NCBI GenBank assembly: GCA_041492185.1
Contig: JBGPWL010000043.1
Span: forward strand, 1-38,263
Length of the DNA: 38,263 nt
Direction: 5' to 3'
Source of the DNA: JAOAPY01 sp041492185
GTDB taxonomy: Bacteria > Acidobacteriota > Blastocatellia > Pyrinomonadales > Pyrinomonadaceae
The translations under genes were made by a program, and so were the position numbers. The notes under the pieces were generated by a model. It saw only the letters and a list, made by a program, of their open reading frames with translations, was not told the DNA's origin and did no database searches. This document shows, in pieces, positions 1-8,510 of the stretch. Position 1 is the stretch's first letter. Each line of letters starts with the position of its first letter.

Positions 1-125
1 ATCATCTTCAAGAGTACATTGAGATATCGACAGCAAGGGCAGTAAGTATCCATAATCGCTTGAAGGAAAGAGTAGAAGGAATAACTAAATCTAAGCTTTC
101 ACAGCCCTCGCAGCCTAGGTGGTAA
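1..125. other. 5' flank, no gene recognised
   Basis: No coding region is recognised here. The last bases before the helicase start contain AGGTGG five bases upstream of the ATG at 126, an acceptable Shine-Dalgarno sequence. The upstream neighbour is outside the window. Confidence 0.5.
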
Positions 126-2093
126 ATGTACGAAATCTTCGGACCTGATGGTCTAATCGCCAACGCGCATCCGGATTACGAGCACCGGCCGGGTCAGATT
201 CAAATGGCCGCGGCGGTGATGCGTGCGTTTCAAGAGAAGCGCCATCTGATTGTTGAAGCGGGGACGGGAACTGGGAAGACGCTTGCTTATCTTGTGCCCG
301 CGGTCGCGGCGGCGGTTGGTGGGAACGGTCGTGTGATTATTTCGACGGGCACGAAAAATTTGCAAGAGCAATTGATGGAGAAAGACATTCCGTTTCTCCA
401 GAGCGTCCTGCCGAAGAATTTCAAAGCCGCGTACATGAAAGGCCGCAACAACTATGTCTGTTTGCAGCGGCTACATCGCGCGGGAGACTCACCGGTGCTC
501 AACGGCCTCGATGAGATGGATTACTTTGAAGAGGTAGCGCATTGGGCCCGAGGGACTGAGATCGGTGATCGCGCGGAGTTGTCGAATCTGCCGGAGAATC
601 TTTCTTTCTGGCGGCACATCGACGCGCGCTCGGAGACCTGCCTCGGCCAGAAGTGTCCTGACTTTGATCCCTGCTTCATCACGCGCATGCGCGACCGCGC
701 GACGCAGGCGGACATCGTCGTCGTCAATCATCATCTTTTTTTCGCCGACCTCGCGTTGCGCGACAGTGCGTACGGACGCGTGTTGCCGGATTACACGGCT
801 GTGATTCTCGACGAGGCACATCTGATTGAGGACGTCGCTTCTGAATATTTCGGCGCGCAGGTGTCGACTTATCAGATCGAGGATCTTGTGCGCGACGTCG
901 GATTCGTGCCGTTTGAAAATGCGGAAGTCGATCGCGAAGTTACCAAGACGTCGGCGCGCATCATGCGTTTCGCCGATCAGTTCTGGATGGGATTTCGTGA
1001 AGGACGCGGCGAAGAGTCGCGCTTTCCGCTCGTGCCCGGAACGTTTGCTAAGAAAAATGGCGATGGTGAAATGCAGGCTACGGCGCTCGGCGATTCATAC
1101 ACTGCGCTGGATGGATCGTTGGCGCGGTTGGAGACGACGCTTGATGCGCTTAAGGAGAAGCCGGCGGAGGTTGATAACCTGGTGCGCCGCAGCAGACAGA
1201 TTCGTTTCGATCTTCAGTTCATTATCACCGGCGCGGACCGGAAGTTTGTTTATTGGCTCGAGCGAAGAGGGCGCGGAATATTTTTGCGCGCATCGCCGAT
1301 TGATGTTTCCGGACTTTTGCAGGACAAACTCTTCGATACCGTGCCGACAGTCGTTCTCACTTCCGCAACGCTCTCGAGCGCCGGCAGTTTTGCCTTTATT
1401 AAAGATCGCCTGGGTTTGCACGAGGCCGAGGGTCTGATCGCCGAATCCACTTTTGATTATCAAAGCCAGGCCTTGCTTTATCTTCCTGAGCGCATGCCCG
1501 ACCCGCGCTCGCCGCATTGGGCCGAAGCGGCAGCGGCAGAAGTGATCAGAATTGTAAGAGCGACGGAAGGGCGCGCGTTTGTGCTATCGACGAGCCTGGC
1601 GGGAATGCAGTCGCTTTACGATCTGGTTTCGCCGCATCTCGACTATCCATGTCTCGTACAAGGCAGCGCGTCAAAGGGTCAACTGTTGAGAGAATTTCGC
1701 GAGACGCCTAATTCGGTTCTGTTTGCGACTTCGAGTTTTTGGCAGGGCGTTGACGTGCGCGGCGAACAATTGTCGTGCGTGATCATCGACAAGCTGCCGT
1801 TTGCCGTGCCGACCGATCCGATTGTCGCGGCGCGCCAGCGCTACATTGAAGAGAATGAGGGTTCGAGTTTTTACGAATACAGCGTGCCGCAGGCGATCAT
1901 TAGCTTGAAGCAGGGACTGGGGCGATTGATACGGAGCACGACAGATCGCGGCGTGCTGGCGATTCTCGATCCGCGCGTGCGAACGAAAAGCTACGGCCAG
2001 GTGTTCCTGCAGAGCTTGCCGCCATGCCGGGTGACGTCGGAGATCGATGAATTGGCGCAAGTGTTTGCCGTCGACCACGCAGTCGCGGGATAA
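126..2093 (+). CDS. dinG: DinG-family ATP-dependent DNA helicase
   Basis: Superfamily 2, XPD/DinG-type 5'-3' helicase of 655 residues, expected to unwind DNA in repair or replication-conflict resolution. Walker A AGTGTGKT lies at about residues 45-52 and the DEAH box (ILDEAH) at about 227-232. Four cysteines at about 112, 172, 177 and 183 sit between the helicase motifs, as in the iron-sulfur domain of XPD/DinG proteins. A C-terminal motif VI-like QGLGRLIR is at about 596-602. The length fits the family (about 640-720). The ATG at 126 is supported by an AGGTGG upstream. The DUF5678-like gene follows after 21 bp, so co-transcription is possible, but no functional link is evident. The family call is firm; the symbol is by family resemblance. 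Confidence 0.93.
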   Translation: MYEIFGPDGLIANAHPDYEHRPGQIQMAAAVMRAFQEKRHLIVEAGTGTGKTLAYLVPAVAAAVGGNGRVIISTGTKNLQEQLMEKDIPFLQSVLPKNFKAAYMKGRNNYVCLQRLHRAGDSPVLNGLDEMDYFEEVAHWARGTEIGDRAELSNLPENLSFWRHIDARSETCLGQKCPDFDPCFITRMRDRATQADIVVVNHHLFFADLALRDSAYGRVLPDYTAVILDEAHLIEDVASEYFGAQVSTYQIEDLVRDVGFVPFENAEVDREVTKTSARIMRFADQFWMGFREGRGEESRFPLVPGTFAKKNGDGEMQATALGDSYTALDGSLARLETTLDALKEKPAEVDNLVRRSRQIRFDLQFIITGADRKFVYWLERRGRGIFLRASPIDVSGLLQDKLFDTVPTVVLTSATLSSAGSFAFIKDRLGLHEAEGLIAESTFDYQSQALLYLPERMPDPRSPHWAEAAAAEVIRIVRATEGRAFVLSTSLAGMQSLYDLVSPHLDYPCLVQGSASKGQLLREFRETPNSVLFATSSFWQGVDVRGEQLSCVIIDKLPFAVPTDPIVAARQRYIEENEGSSFYEYSVPQAIISLKQGLGRLIRSTTDRGVLAILDPRVRTKSYGQVFLQSLPPCRVTSEIDELAQVFAVDHAVAG

Positions 2094-2114
2094 TGAATAC
2101 CGGAGAAACTGACT

Positions 2115-2471
2115 ATGGCAACAGAACTGCTCAACGATTTGATGGCACGAGCTGGCCGGCTTTCGGCTGAAGAGAAAAAGCGCTTGGCCCGTTTTCTTTC
2201 GGAGGAAGCCCGTCCGGATAGTATCGGAGCCCAAGAAAGTACACGTCCGCAGGTATCGGGGGATCGCCACAACGGCGAGCCGGCTGTTGAATGGTTGAAA
2301 GCCCACGCCGTCGAATATGCCGGCCAATACGTAGCACTAAATGGCGACGAGTTAGTTGGCTCGGGTCTGACGATACGCGACGCGCATGCGGCGGCACAGC
2401 GTAACGGGTGTCCGCAGGCTCTCCTGGTTCATGTCCCACCGACGGAGGGCGGTAGTTGGGGAGGCTGGTAG
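2115..2471 (+). CDS. DUF5678-like small protein
   Basis: Protein of 118 residues. The first 50 or so residues are charged and helical (an LSAEEKKRLARFLSEE stretch). The second half, from about residue 58, reads WLKAHAVEYAGQYVALNGD and later LVGSG and ALLVHVP. This resembles the DUF5678 pattern, a short domain of unknown function often seen beside small aspartic-protease-like genes. A CGGAG sequence precedes the ATG. Only 3 bases separate its stop from the next start at 2475, so the two genes are very probably translated together. There is no signal peptide or membrane segment. The function is unknown; the domain assignment is from memory of the motif and moderately sure. Confidence 0.75.
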   Translation: MATELLNDLMARAGRLSAEEKKRLARFLSEEARPDSIGAQESTRPQVSGDRHNGEPAVEWLKAHAVEYAGQYVALNGDELVGSGLTIRDAHAAAQRNGCPQALLVHVPPTEGGSWGGW

Positions 2472-2474
2472 TCA

Positions 2475-2885
2475 ATGGCCTATCAACTGGAATTCGATCG
2501 CGTTTTTCAGGATGACCTTGATCGCGACGGAATCTTTCTTCCCATCACACTTCATCACGGTGAACAGAAGACAGAGTCTGAAGCGCAAATCGACACCGGT
2601 GCGAGTTGTTGCATCTTCAGGCGTGACTTGGGCGAAGGCATCGGGTTGGACATCGAGAGCGGATTTCGGCAAGAAATCAACACGGTAACAGGCTCATTCA
2701 CAACGTACGGCCATCCAGTGATGGTTTCTGTATTGGGATTTCAGTTCCAGAGCTTCGTTTACTTCGCTACGGCCGAAGGTTTCAACCGTAATGTCCTGGG
2801 GCGCTCGGGTTGGCTCGACCGAGTAAGGCTCGGTATTGTCTACCATGATAGCGAAGTGTATTTGAGTTCTTACGGCTCAAGCTAG
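2475..2885 (+). CDS. Retropepsin-like aspartic protease fold protein
   Basis: Protein of 136 residues with the single-lobe aspartic protease signature AQIDTGAS at about residues 37-44. This is the catalytic D-T/S-G motif of retropepsins. Near the C-terminus NVLGRSGWLDRVRLGI resembles the second conserved block of bacterial retropepsin-like proteins (hydrophobic-hydrophobic-G, then a last strand). As in retroviral proteases, a one-lobe protein would have to dimerise to form an active site. There is no signal peptide, so a cytoplasmic location is expected. It is tightly coupled to the DUF5678-like gene upstream (GAGG about 10 bases before the ATG). Substrate and physiological role are unknown, and proteolytic activity is inferred from the motif alone. 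Confidence 0.8.
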   Translation: MAYQLEFDRVFQDDLDRDGIFLPITLHHGEQKTESEAQIDTGASCCIFRRDLGEGIGLDIESGFRQEINTVTGSFTTYGHPVMVSVLGFQFQSFVYFATAEGFNRNVLGRSGWLDRVRLGIVYHDSEVYLSSYGSS

Positions 2886-2896
2886 TTTGTAACAAT

Positions 2897-3277
2897 ATGC
2901 CCGGACAATTCGAAGTCATGATCGAACGCAACTTCTCGAGCGCGCACCAGTTGCGTGGCTACAAAGGGAAGTGCGAGAACCTGCACGGCCACAACTACCG
3001 CATCGAGATCTACGCGCGCGGGAAGGAACTCGACAATATTGGATTGCTGGTTGACTTTGTTGAATTAAAGGCCGCCGCTGATGAACTGGTTCAGTATCTT
3101 GATCACCGCAACATCAATGAGCTGCCGCCGTTTGATGAACTGCAACCATCAGCCGAGAATCTCGCGAAATACATTCTTGAACGGGTTGCTAAGCGGGTCG
3201 ACGATGGACGGGTGCAGATTTACAAGGTGCGTTGCTTTGAGACGCCGACGAGCGTGGCGACGTACACGGTGGAGTGA
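2897..3277 (+). CDS. queD: 6-carboxytetrahydropterin synthase (QueD/PTPS family)
   Basis: Protein of 126 residues, the usual size of QueD. In bacteria this enzyme converts dihydroneopterin triphosphate to 6-carboxytetrahydropterin in the queuosine/7-deazaguanine pathway. Zinc-ligand histidines are visible at H17 (FSSAHQL) and in HGH at 30-32. The catalytic cysteine is C26 in GKCENLHGHN. LDHRNIN at about 68-74 supplies the Asp/His pair, and CFETPTS near the C-terminus supplies the substrate-binding Glu. No other queuosine gene is in the window. A 6-pyruvoyl-tetrahydropterin synthase activity cannot be excluded from sequence alone. The gene is convergent with the regulator at 3392. Confidence 0.92.
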   Translation: MPGQFEVMIERNFSSAHQLRGYKGKCENLHGHNYRIEIYARGKELDNIGLLVDFVELKAAADELVQYLDHRNINELPPFDELQPSAENLAKYILERVAKRVDDGRVQIYKVRCFETPTSVATYTVE

Positions 3278-3284
3278 GTGGGCA

Positions 3285-3375
3285 AGGAGCAAAGGGCAAA
3301 GAGCAAAGGGCAGAGAGCAGAATCTGAGATCTCAAATCTGAGATCTCAGATTAATCTCAAATCTGAGATCTAAAT
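3285..3375. repeat. Direct and inverted short repeats between convergent genes
   Basis: The first part repeats AGCAAAGGGCAAAG / AGCAAAGGGCAGAG. The second part, 3321-3371, holds three copies of AATCTGAGATCT-like units, one forming the palindrome TCTGAGATCTCAGA. It lies between convergent genes. A related AGCAAAGGGCAGAG copy occurs at about 25708-25720, so this is one family of dispersed intergenic repeat. Confidence 0.8.
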
Positions 3376-3391
3376 CATCTCCAATATCAGA

Positions 3392-4822
3392 TCAGGAATT
3401 CTGCACCAGCTCGCCGACGTTGATCTTGTACTTTCGGATCTTGCTGTAAAGGCGCGGGCGGTATATGCCGAGCAGATTCGCCGCCGCTTGTTTGTTTCCG
3501 CCGGTGCGTTGCAGCGTCTTCTCAATCACTGATCTTTCGATCTCTTCGAGCGTCATGTTCGGAGGCACTTCCCAAACTGCGGGTCCGGCGCTTTCCGGCA
3601 GCGTGCCGTTGTCGAAGGGCAGATCGACGGGCTCGATTTTGTTTCCCTTGGCCAGCAGCACCGCGCGTTCGATCACGTTCTGAAGCTCGCGAACGTTGCC
3701 GGGCCACGTGTGTCCGAACAGCCGCTGGTACGCGGACTGGGAGACTCCCGTAATCGGCCGTTCGTATTTTTGCGCGTACATCTTGAGGAAGTGTTCAGTA
3801 AGAAGTTGAATGTCCTCGCTGCGTTCGCGCAAAGGCGGGACGTGAATCGTGATCGTCGAAATGCGATAGAAAAGATCGTCGCGCAGCAAGCGATCGCGAA
3901 TCGCGTCAGCCGGCAGCCGGTTCGTTGAGCAAACCAAGCGAAAGTCGACCGCGTAAGTCTTTTCCGAACCAATCTTGCGGTAACTTCTTTCCTGCAGCAC
4001 GCGCAGAAGTTTTGGCTGAAGCGCTGTGGGCAGGTCAGCGATCTCATCGAGGAACAACGAGCCGCCCGCGGCGTGTTGCACCAGGCCTTCTTTGTCTGCG
4101 TGCGCGCCGGTAACGGCGCCTTTCGTGTGACCGAAGAGCTCCGATTCGATTAATTCTTTCGGCAGCGCCGCGCAGTTTACTTTGATGAAAGGTTTTTTCG
4201 AGCGCAAAGAGTTGTAATGAATTGCGTTGGCGATTAGTTCTTTGCCCGTTCCTGATTCGCCAACAATCAGCACGCTGGCGTCCGACTTGGCCACGGATTC
4301 GATCGTCTCGTAAATTGTCTGCATCTCCTTTGAAGCGCCGATGAGGTTGAAGTATTCGGCCCGGGTGGTGAACTGCCGGCGCAAGTTTGCGGTTTCAGCC
4401 ATCAGCTCGCGGCGTTCCAGTGCTCTTGCCACGAGCAGCCGCAGCTCTTCAAAGTCAAAAGGCTTCGCGACGAAGTAGAAGGCGCCCGCCTTTGCGGCGG
4501 CCACCGATCGCTGCATCGACCCGTAGCCGGTCACGGCGATCACTTCGCTTGCCGGGTGCGTCTCTTTCATATGGCGCAGGACCGCCAAACCGTCCATGTC
4601 CGGAAGCTGGGAGTCGCAGATGGCGAGTTGATGTTCGCCCTCGTCGAAGATCTCAATCGCCTTAGCGCCCGTGGCCGCGGTGTCCACGGCATAGCCTTCT
4701 CGAGTCAGGTTCAGCTTCAGCGACTCGGCCATCACGCTCTCGTCCGCCACGATCAGAATCCGCACGCCCTTGCTCTCCAATGTGCTTTGCTCGCTCGAAA
4801 CAACTGTACTCGTCGTATTCAT
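3392..4822 (-). CDS. NtrC-type response regulator with variant GAVTGA loop
   Basis: Receiver, AAA+ sigma54-interaction and Fis-type HTH domains, 476 residues from the ATG at 4822. An in-frame start at 4933 would add 37 residues unlike a receiver N-terminus. The phospho-acceptor is D70 (AICDSQLPDMDG), with T98 and K120. Walker A is GESGTGKE (about 188-195) and Walker B is SLFLDE. The C-terminal HTH reads NKQAAANLLGIYRPRLY. Two oddities are read directly. The first acidic-pocket residue is Ala (LIVADES rather than LIVDDE). The sigma54-contact loop is GAVTGA instead of GAFTGA (codons at 4103-4120). No partner kinase is adjacent. It is either an activator with altered sigma54 contact or one acting differently. 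Confidence 0.9.
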   Translation of the reverse strand: MNTTSTVVSSEQSTLESKGVRILIVADESVMAESLKLNLTREGYAVDTAATGAKAIEIFDEGEHQLAICDSQLPDMDGLAVLRHMKETHPASEVIAVTGYGSMQRSVAAAKAGAFYFVAKPFDFEELRLLVARALERRELMAETANLRRQFTTRAEYFNLIGASKEMQTIYETIESVAKSDASVLIVGESGTGKELIANAIHYNSLRSKKPFIKVNCAALPKELIESELFGHTKGAVTGAHADKEGLVQHAAGGSLFLDEIADLPTALQPKLLRVLQERSYRKIGSEKTYAVDFRLVCSTNRLPADAIRDRLLRDDLFYRISTITIHVPPLRERSEDIQLLTEHFLKMYAQKYERPITGVSQSAYQRLFGHTWPGNVRELQNVIERAVLLAKGNKIEPVDLPFDNGTLPESAGPAVWEVPPNMTLEEIERSVIEKTLQRTGGNKQAAANLLGIYRPRLYSKIRKYKINVGELVQNS

Positions 4823-5142
4823 GGTTGTTGGTTTTTCAATTTCCCCATTTCCGCTTGTGATCTCCCCGGTGTACTGATTGAAGACCAGCACGTCGCGTAA
4901 CGCGTGTCGTGTTTCAGTCCACCATCCTAGCAAAAAGCGGGTTTTGTACGCTAGTGATACATTTGATGCAATGACTTAGAGGCGCGTCGACCCCCGGTCT
5001 GGACTAAGACTTGACGATGCGCTTATGGCCGAATCGGGGAACAATCTGGTCGCGGGAAGGTCTAAGAATTTTCAAAGGCTCAATTTGGACGGGCCCAATT
5101 GCAAATCTGGTTTGCGGAATCTAGAATCCCATTGGAAAACTC
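4823..5142. other. Divergent intergenic region
   Basis: These 320 bases separate the minus-strand regulator from the plus-strand membrane protein and must hold both promoters. No convincing -35/-10 pair or sigma54 element was found. The 5085-5102 TTGG/TTGC pair has the wrong spacing. A GGA sits about 8 bases before the ATG at 5143. Confidence 0.4.
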
Positions 5143-5652
5143 ATGGTGGCTTCGGAAAACAATATTGCGCGCGAAGACAGTGACCGTCGCAAGATAATCA
5201 TCGTCGTCGCTGTCGTCGCCGTAGTCATAATTGGCGGTCTCTTTTATCTCCTGATGCGCGCCGGTAGTGGCGGAGGTGTTAATCCGCCGGCGAGATTGGA
5301 AGGTGCGATCCGCGCAGGTTCGCCGGAATGGGATAAGTACAGTAAATCAATCTGGCATGAGGAACCCCTAGCCTACGACTCAAAGCCATTGTTGGGTGGC
5401 CCCGTGATGACATTCCACACGACGGTGCGCAATCTGACAGGCCGAACGATTAATGGTCTGGAAATATGGGTGGCGGTGGTGGACCATCAGGATAAGACTG
5501 TCCGGGAGCGCACCGCTGTGGTGATTCCGACCGAGCTACACCCAGAGCTTGAGCCCAACAAGACGATGGAGGTGACTGTGCCCCTCAACTTTGCTGAAAC
5601 CGACGACCGGAAGGACATAAAATTGGAGATCACGGGGTTCAAACTTAAGTAG
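5143..5652 (+). CDS. Membrane-anchored protein of unknown function
   Basis: Protein of 169 residues. A charged N-terminus is followed by one hydrophobic helix at about residues 19-39 (IIIVVAVVAVVIIGGLFYLL), then a Gly-rich linker and an extracytoplasmic domain of about 120 residues. That domain (HTTVRNLTGRTINGLEIWVAVVD ... LEPNKTMEVTVPLNF split here by omitted residues) has the look of a beta-sandwich such as FxLYD-type domains, but I do not recognise a named family with certainty. It is divergent from the NtrC-type regulator and convergent with the ABC ATPase, so it is probably monocistronic. A role at the cell envelope is inferred only from topology. Confidence 0.75.
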   Translation: MVASENNIAREDSDRRKIIIVVAVVAVVIIGGLFYLLMRAGSGGGVNPPARLEGAIRAGSPEWDKYSKSIWHEEPLAYDSKPLLGGPVMTFHTTVRNLTGRTINGLEIWVAVVDHQDKTVRERTAVVIPTELHPELEPNKTMEVTVPLNFAETDDRKDIKLEITGFKLK

Positions 5653-5683
5653 AGTCATTGGAGCCCAATTAGTCCTCGCCGCA

Positions 5684-6613
5684 TTACTCACCATCCAAAA
5701 ATAGTTCTTCAAGCGATTGTCTTATTGGCTGCACGGAAACTAGTCTTCCTCCCGCCTTTCTTAGCGCGGTAATTACCGCATCAACCTCGCTCTCGTCTGC
5801 GACTTGGATCCGCAACCCACTCGCGGTCGGCGTGACCAGGAATCGATCACTGTTAGGCAGGTGATGCGAGAGCGTTGCGGCGTCTGTTGCGGTGGCGACA
5901 ACTTCCACGTTGCTATCGCCGGCGCCGCCGCGCAGTTCGTCAAGGGAACCCAAATGAGCCAGCCGGCCACGCTTCAAAATTGCGACGCGATCGCAGAGCA
6001 CTTCAATGTCTGACAGAATGTGCGAGCACATGAAAACGGTTTTGCCCTCCGCGCGGAGCGAAGCGATCAGATCGCGCACCTCGCGCCGGCCCACCGGATC
6101 GAGTCCGCTCATCGGCTCGTCCAGGAACACGACCTCGGGATCGTTAACCAAAGCCTGCGCCAAACCGACGCGCTGAAGCATTCCCTTCGAGAATTTTCTC
6201 AGTTGCGTACCCCAGCTCTTCTCGTCCAGGTGAACGCGATTAAGAAGTTGTCCGGCGAGTTCTCTGCGTTCACTTCGCGAGCAGCCGAAAAGCTCCGCGC
6301 AGTATTCAAGAAACTCGCGCGCCGTCAGGTAGTCGTAAAAATATGGATTCTCAGGGAGGTAACCAATGCGACTGTGCATCGAGAAGTCTGAAATGTCGTG
6401 ACCCAAAATCCGCGCGTTGCCTGCGGTTGGATAGATCAAACGCATCAACAGCTTTAGGGTTGTCGTTTTTCCAGCACCGTTGGCGCCGAGAAAGCCAAAA
6501 ATCTCGCCGCGCTCAACCGTAAGGGACAGCCCATCCAGCGCGCGCACCTTGCGCTTGCGCCAGAAGCCCGCTTCGTAGTCTTTCGTAAGGCTTTCGATCT
6601 CAACTATCGACAT
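5684..6613 (-). CDS. ABC transporter ATP-binding protein (ABC-2 type)
   Basis: Nucleotide-binding subunit of 309 residues. Walker A is GANGAGKT, the signature is FSKGMLQR, Walker B is VVFLDEPMSGLDP, and the switch histidine is in MCSHILSD. The C-terminal extension of about 80 residues is typical of ATPases paired with ABC-2 permeases. It is the last gene of a coupled set: its ATG at 6613 directly abuts the TAA of the gene at 6614, and the permease at 7543 belongs to the same set. The substrate cannot be told from sequence. Polysaccharide, lipid, Na+ or gliding-type export systems all share this architecture. Confidence 0.93.
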   Translation of the reverse strand: MSIVEIESLTKDYEAGFWRKRKVRALDGLSLTVERGEIFGFLGANGAGKTTTLKLLMRLIYPTAGNARILGHDISDFSMHSRIGYLPENPYFYDYLTAREFLEYCAELFGCSRSERRELAGQLLNRVHLDEKSWGTQLRKFSKGMLQRVGLAQALVNDPEVVFLDEPMSGLDPVGRREVRDLIASLRAEGKTVFMCSHILSDIEVLCDRVAILKRGRLAHLGSLDELRGGAGDSNVEVVATATDAATLSHHLPNSDRFLVTPTASGLRIQVADESEVDAVITALRKAGGRLVSVQPIRQSLEELFLDGE

Positions 6614-7546
6614 TTATTTGTATGGCACCTCAGATTTCGGATCGAGATCGACATCACAGCCATTCTTCACCAAACGATACGGTGTGCCGGCGGAATCAAG
6701 CGGAGCGCCTGCGGCATCCACCCGAAAACGCGACGCGCGCAAGAACAGCTCAATCTCTCGCCATGTCGCCGGGCAATGTCCGGCCTTACCGGAATAACCT
6801 GAAAGAATTTTTCGAATCACATCTTGCTCATCAAGTGAATCGAGCTGCAGCAACCTTCGCCGGGCCATGTCCCTTACTTTATCGTCGCCTGCCTGTTCGT
6901 ACATGCGCAGATAGATCTCGCGCGCAGTTGTTCGGCTGCCGCCCTCGGCAAGCATGCGCGCCCTCATAGCTTCCATCCACGCGGGCGCACCGGGAATCCT
7001 GGCGCCTGCGCCATAAGTTTCGCTTGCTGATTTGAAGTCACGGCGTTGCCAATAGATGTAGCCGAGATGCTGGTACAGTCGCCACGTGGAAGGATTCGCG
7101 GCGATTCCTTTCCTGGTGATGCGAATCGCTTCGTCAACATTGACGGCCGGCAGCACCACTGCCGCATATTCGTACGGCTCCATGAATTGCGGATCGAGAG
7201 TCGTTGCAGTGTCGAGCAATGGCGCGAGCAGCTTCAGCTTGAGCGAGCCCAGATCATCGAGCGGAACTTCATCGGGCAAACTCAAAATCTTGCGGCCCAC
7301 ATACTGCAGCGAACGCATCCAGTACCAGTCCGCCAACAGTCCGTTGAATCCGAGGCTCACGCGTCGGGCCGTCCGACCGGTCACATACAAATTTTCCTCT
7401 TCGATGTTCGTGTCCGTCGGCAGGCGCCGCCTATCCATCCAACGCGATATGCCAACGATGCTTCCGAGGCCGACGATGATCATCAACGCCAGCGCGATGT
7501 CGCGACTGGTCCAAACGTTCGATTGGCGACTCGTTTTCATCTTCAT
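6614..7546 (-). CDS. Membrane-anchored TPR-like protein of an ABC operon
   Basis: Protein of 310 residues with one N-terminal transmembrane helix (about residues 17-34, ALALMIIVGLGSIVGI) and a helical, TPR-like extracytoplasmic region (YEYAAVVLPAVNVDEAIRI, LYQHLGYIYWQRRDFKSA as repeat-like helices). Its start overlaps the permease stop in an ATGA arrangement (7543-7546), and its stop abuts the ATPase start (TAA then ATG). Production in fixed proportion with both ABC subunits is therefore likely. I infer an accessory scaffold for the exporter. No enzymatic motif is seen. Confidence 0.82.
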   Translation of the reverse strand: MKMKTSRQSNVWTSRDIALALMIIVGLGSIVGISRWMDRRRLPTDTNIEEENLYVTGRTARRVSLGFNGLLADWYWMRSLQYVGRKILSLPDEVPLDDLGSLKLKLLAPLLDTATTLDPQFMEPYEYAAVVLPAVNVDEAIRITRKGIAANPSTWRLYQHLGYIYWQRRDFKSASETYGAGARIPGAPAWMEAMRARMLAEGGSRTTAREIYLRMYEQAGDDKVRDMARRRLLQLDSLDEQDVIRKILSGYSGKAGHCPATWREIELFLRASRFRVDAAGAPLDSAGTPYRLVKNGCDVDLDPKSEVPYK

Positions 7547-8376
7547 TTGAAATTGCGGCGACTGAAAACGAGCGTGGCCGCAGCGAGAATCACGCCAATG
7601 TAGATCGCCGCGTATAGCAAAGCGGTCATGAGACTCGTGGCGTCAGGCGTTTGTCCATGCGCCGCGGGTGTTATGAAACTGTAATTTGACAGATTGGGCA
7701 GCAGATAGTAGAGGGACCTAAACAACCAGCGAGCGCCGATGCTACTCGTCGAGGTCGCCAGATTTTTCAAATCAGCGCTGAAGTGTCCGATGATAAAAAT
7801 GAAGAACGTCAACAGCGCCGACAATGCGGGCGACGAAAAGGAAGAGAACAGCAGCGCCACGCTTGTCAGGATCATCAACTCGACGTAGATGAGCAGGATT
7901 GCCGGCCAGATGCGCAGCGCCAGCGGATCCCAACCCCGCTTGACATAAATCAGCGCGAGCGAGACGCCGGCTCCCATCACTACGACATTTACCAGTAAAG
8001 TAAGACAAAGCCCGAGATATTTTCCGAGCAGAAATTCTCCGCGACCGACGGGCTTCGAAAAAATCGCGTAAATGGTCCGCCGCTCGATCTCTTTGTAAAC
8101 CAAACCGACGCCGACGAAGATCGAGATGAAGGCGCCGAACAACAGCATCGCGCTGAGACCAAGATCGACGATGATCTTGCGCTCCTGGCCGCCAGAAAGC
8201 TCGCCGAGAAAGATCGCAGCGGCGATCAGTATGAGCACGAAGAGGACAAGGTTATAGAGCACGCGATCGCGCACCGCCTCGCGAAAAGCGTTGCGGGCGA
8301 TCGCCTGGATGCGTCGCCAGGCGCTGGCGCGCCGCGCCGGCGCACTTTCCAGCTTCGAAGCTTCGATCGTTTTCAC
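7543..8376 (-). CDS. ABC-2 type transporter permease
   Basis: Integral membrane subunit with about six hydrophobic segments, including LVLFVLILIAAAIFLGEL and AMLLFGAFISIFVGVGLVY, and a conserved ERRTIYAIFSKPVGRGEFLLGKY cytoplasmic stretch (23 residues, key part IYAIFSKPVGRGEF) typical of ABC-2 permeases. The frame stays open to an ATG at 8544, but that would translate a palindromic repeat (8461-8508) and overlap the methyltransferase gene by 34 bp. I therefore prefer the GTG at 8376, giving 277 residues, although its RBS is weak. It is translationally coupled to the TPR-like gene. The ATPase at 5684 is its partner. Confidence 0.85.
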   Translation of the reverse strand: MKTIEASKLESAPARRASAWRRIQAIARNAFREAVRDRVLYNLVLFVLILIAAAIFLGELSGGQERKIIVDLGLSAMLLFGAFISIFVGVGLVYKEIERRTIYAIFSKPVGRGEFLLGKYLGLCLTLLVNVVVMGAGVSLALIYVKRGWDPLALRIWPAILLIYVELMILTSVALLFSSFSSPALSALLTFFIFIIGHFSADLKNLATSTSSIGARWLFRSLYYLLPNLSNYSFITPAAHGQTPDATSLMTALLYAAIYIGVILAAATLVFSRRNFK

Positions 8377-8460
8377 AGTTATCTGATGCTCGTCTCGCGG
8401 GACGTTGGACGGGAAACTACTGTAACGCAAACTCTGTAATTTGCGAAAGAAAAGTTTTGT

Positions 8461-8508
8461 GCAAGAAACATGCGGGCAGGATGCCCGCGCTCCCAGGCGC
8501 GCTCCCAG
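8461..8508. repeat. Palindromic GC-rich repeat
   Basis: GCGGGCA-GGA-TGCCCGC at 8472-8488 is a perfect 7-bp hairpin. It is followed by two copies of GCGCTCCCAGG. It lies at the 3' end of the methyltransferase gene and the 5' end of the permease frame, and resembles dispersed REP-like elements. Confidence 0.75.
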
Positions 8509-8510
8509 GT

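Noticed and set aside
3321..3371. Repeated AATCTGAGATCT units as a CRISPR-like array
   Set aside because: Units are too short and irregular, without spacers of constant length or cas genes nearby.
5085..5102. TTGG...TTGC resembling a sigma54 promoter before the gene at 5143
   Set aside because: GG and GC elements are 14 positions apart instead of 12, a spacing sigma54 does not tolerate well.
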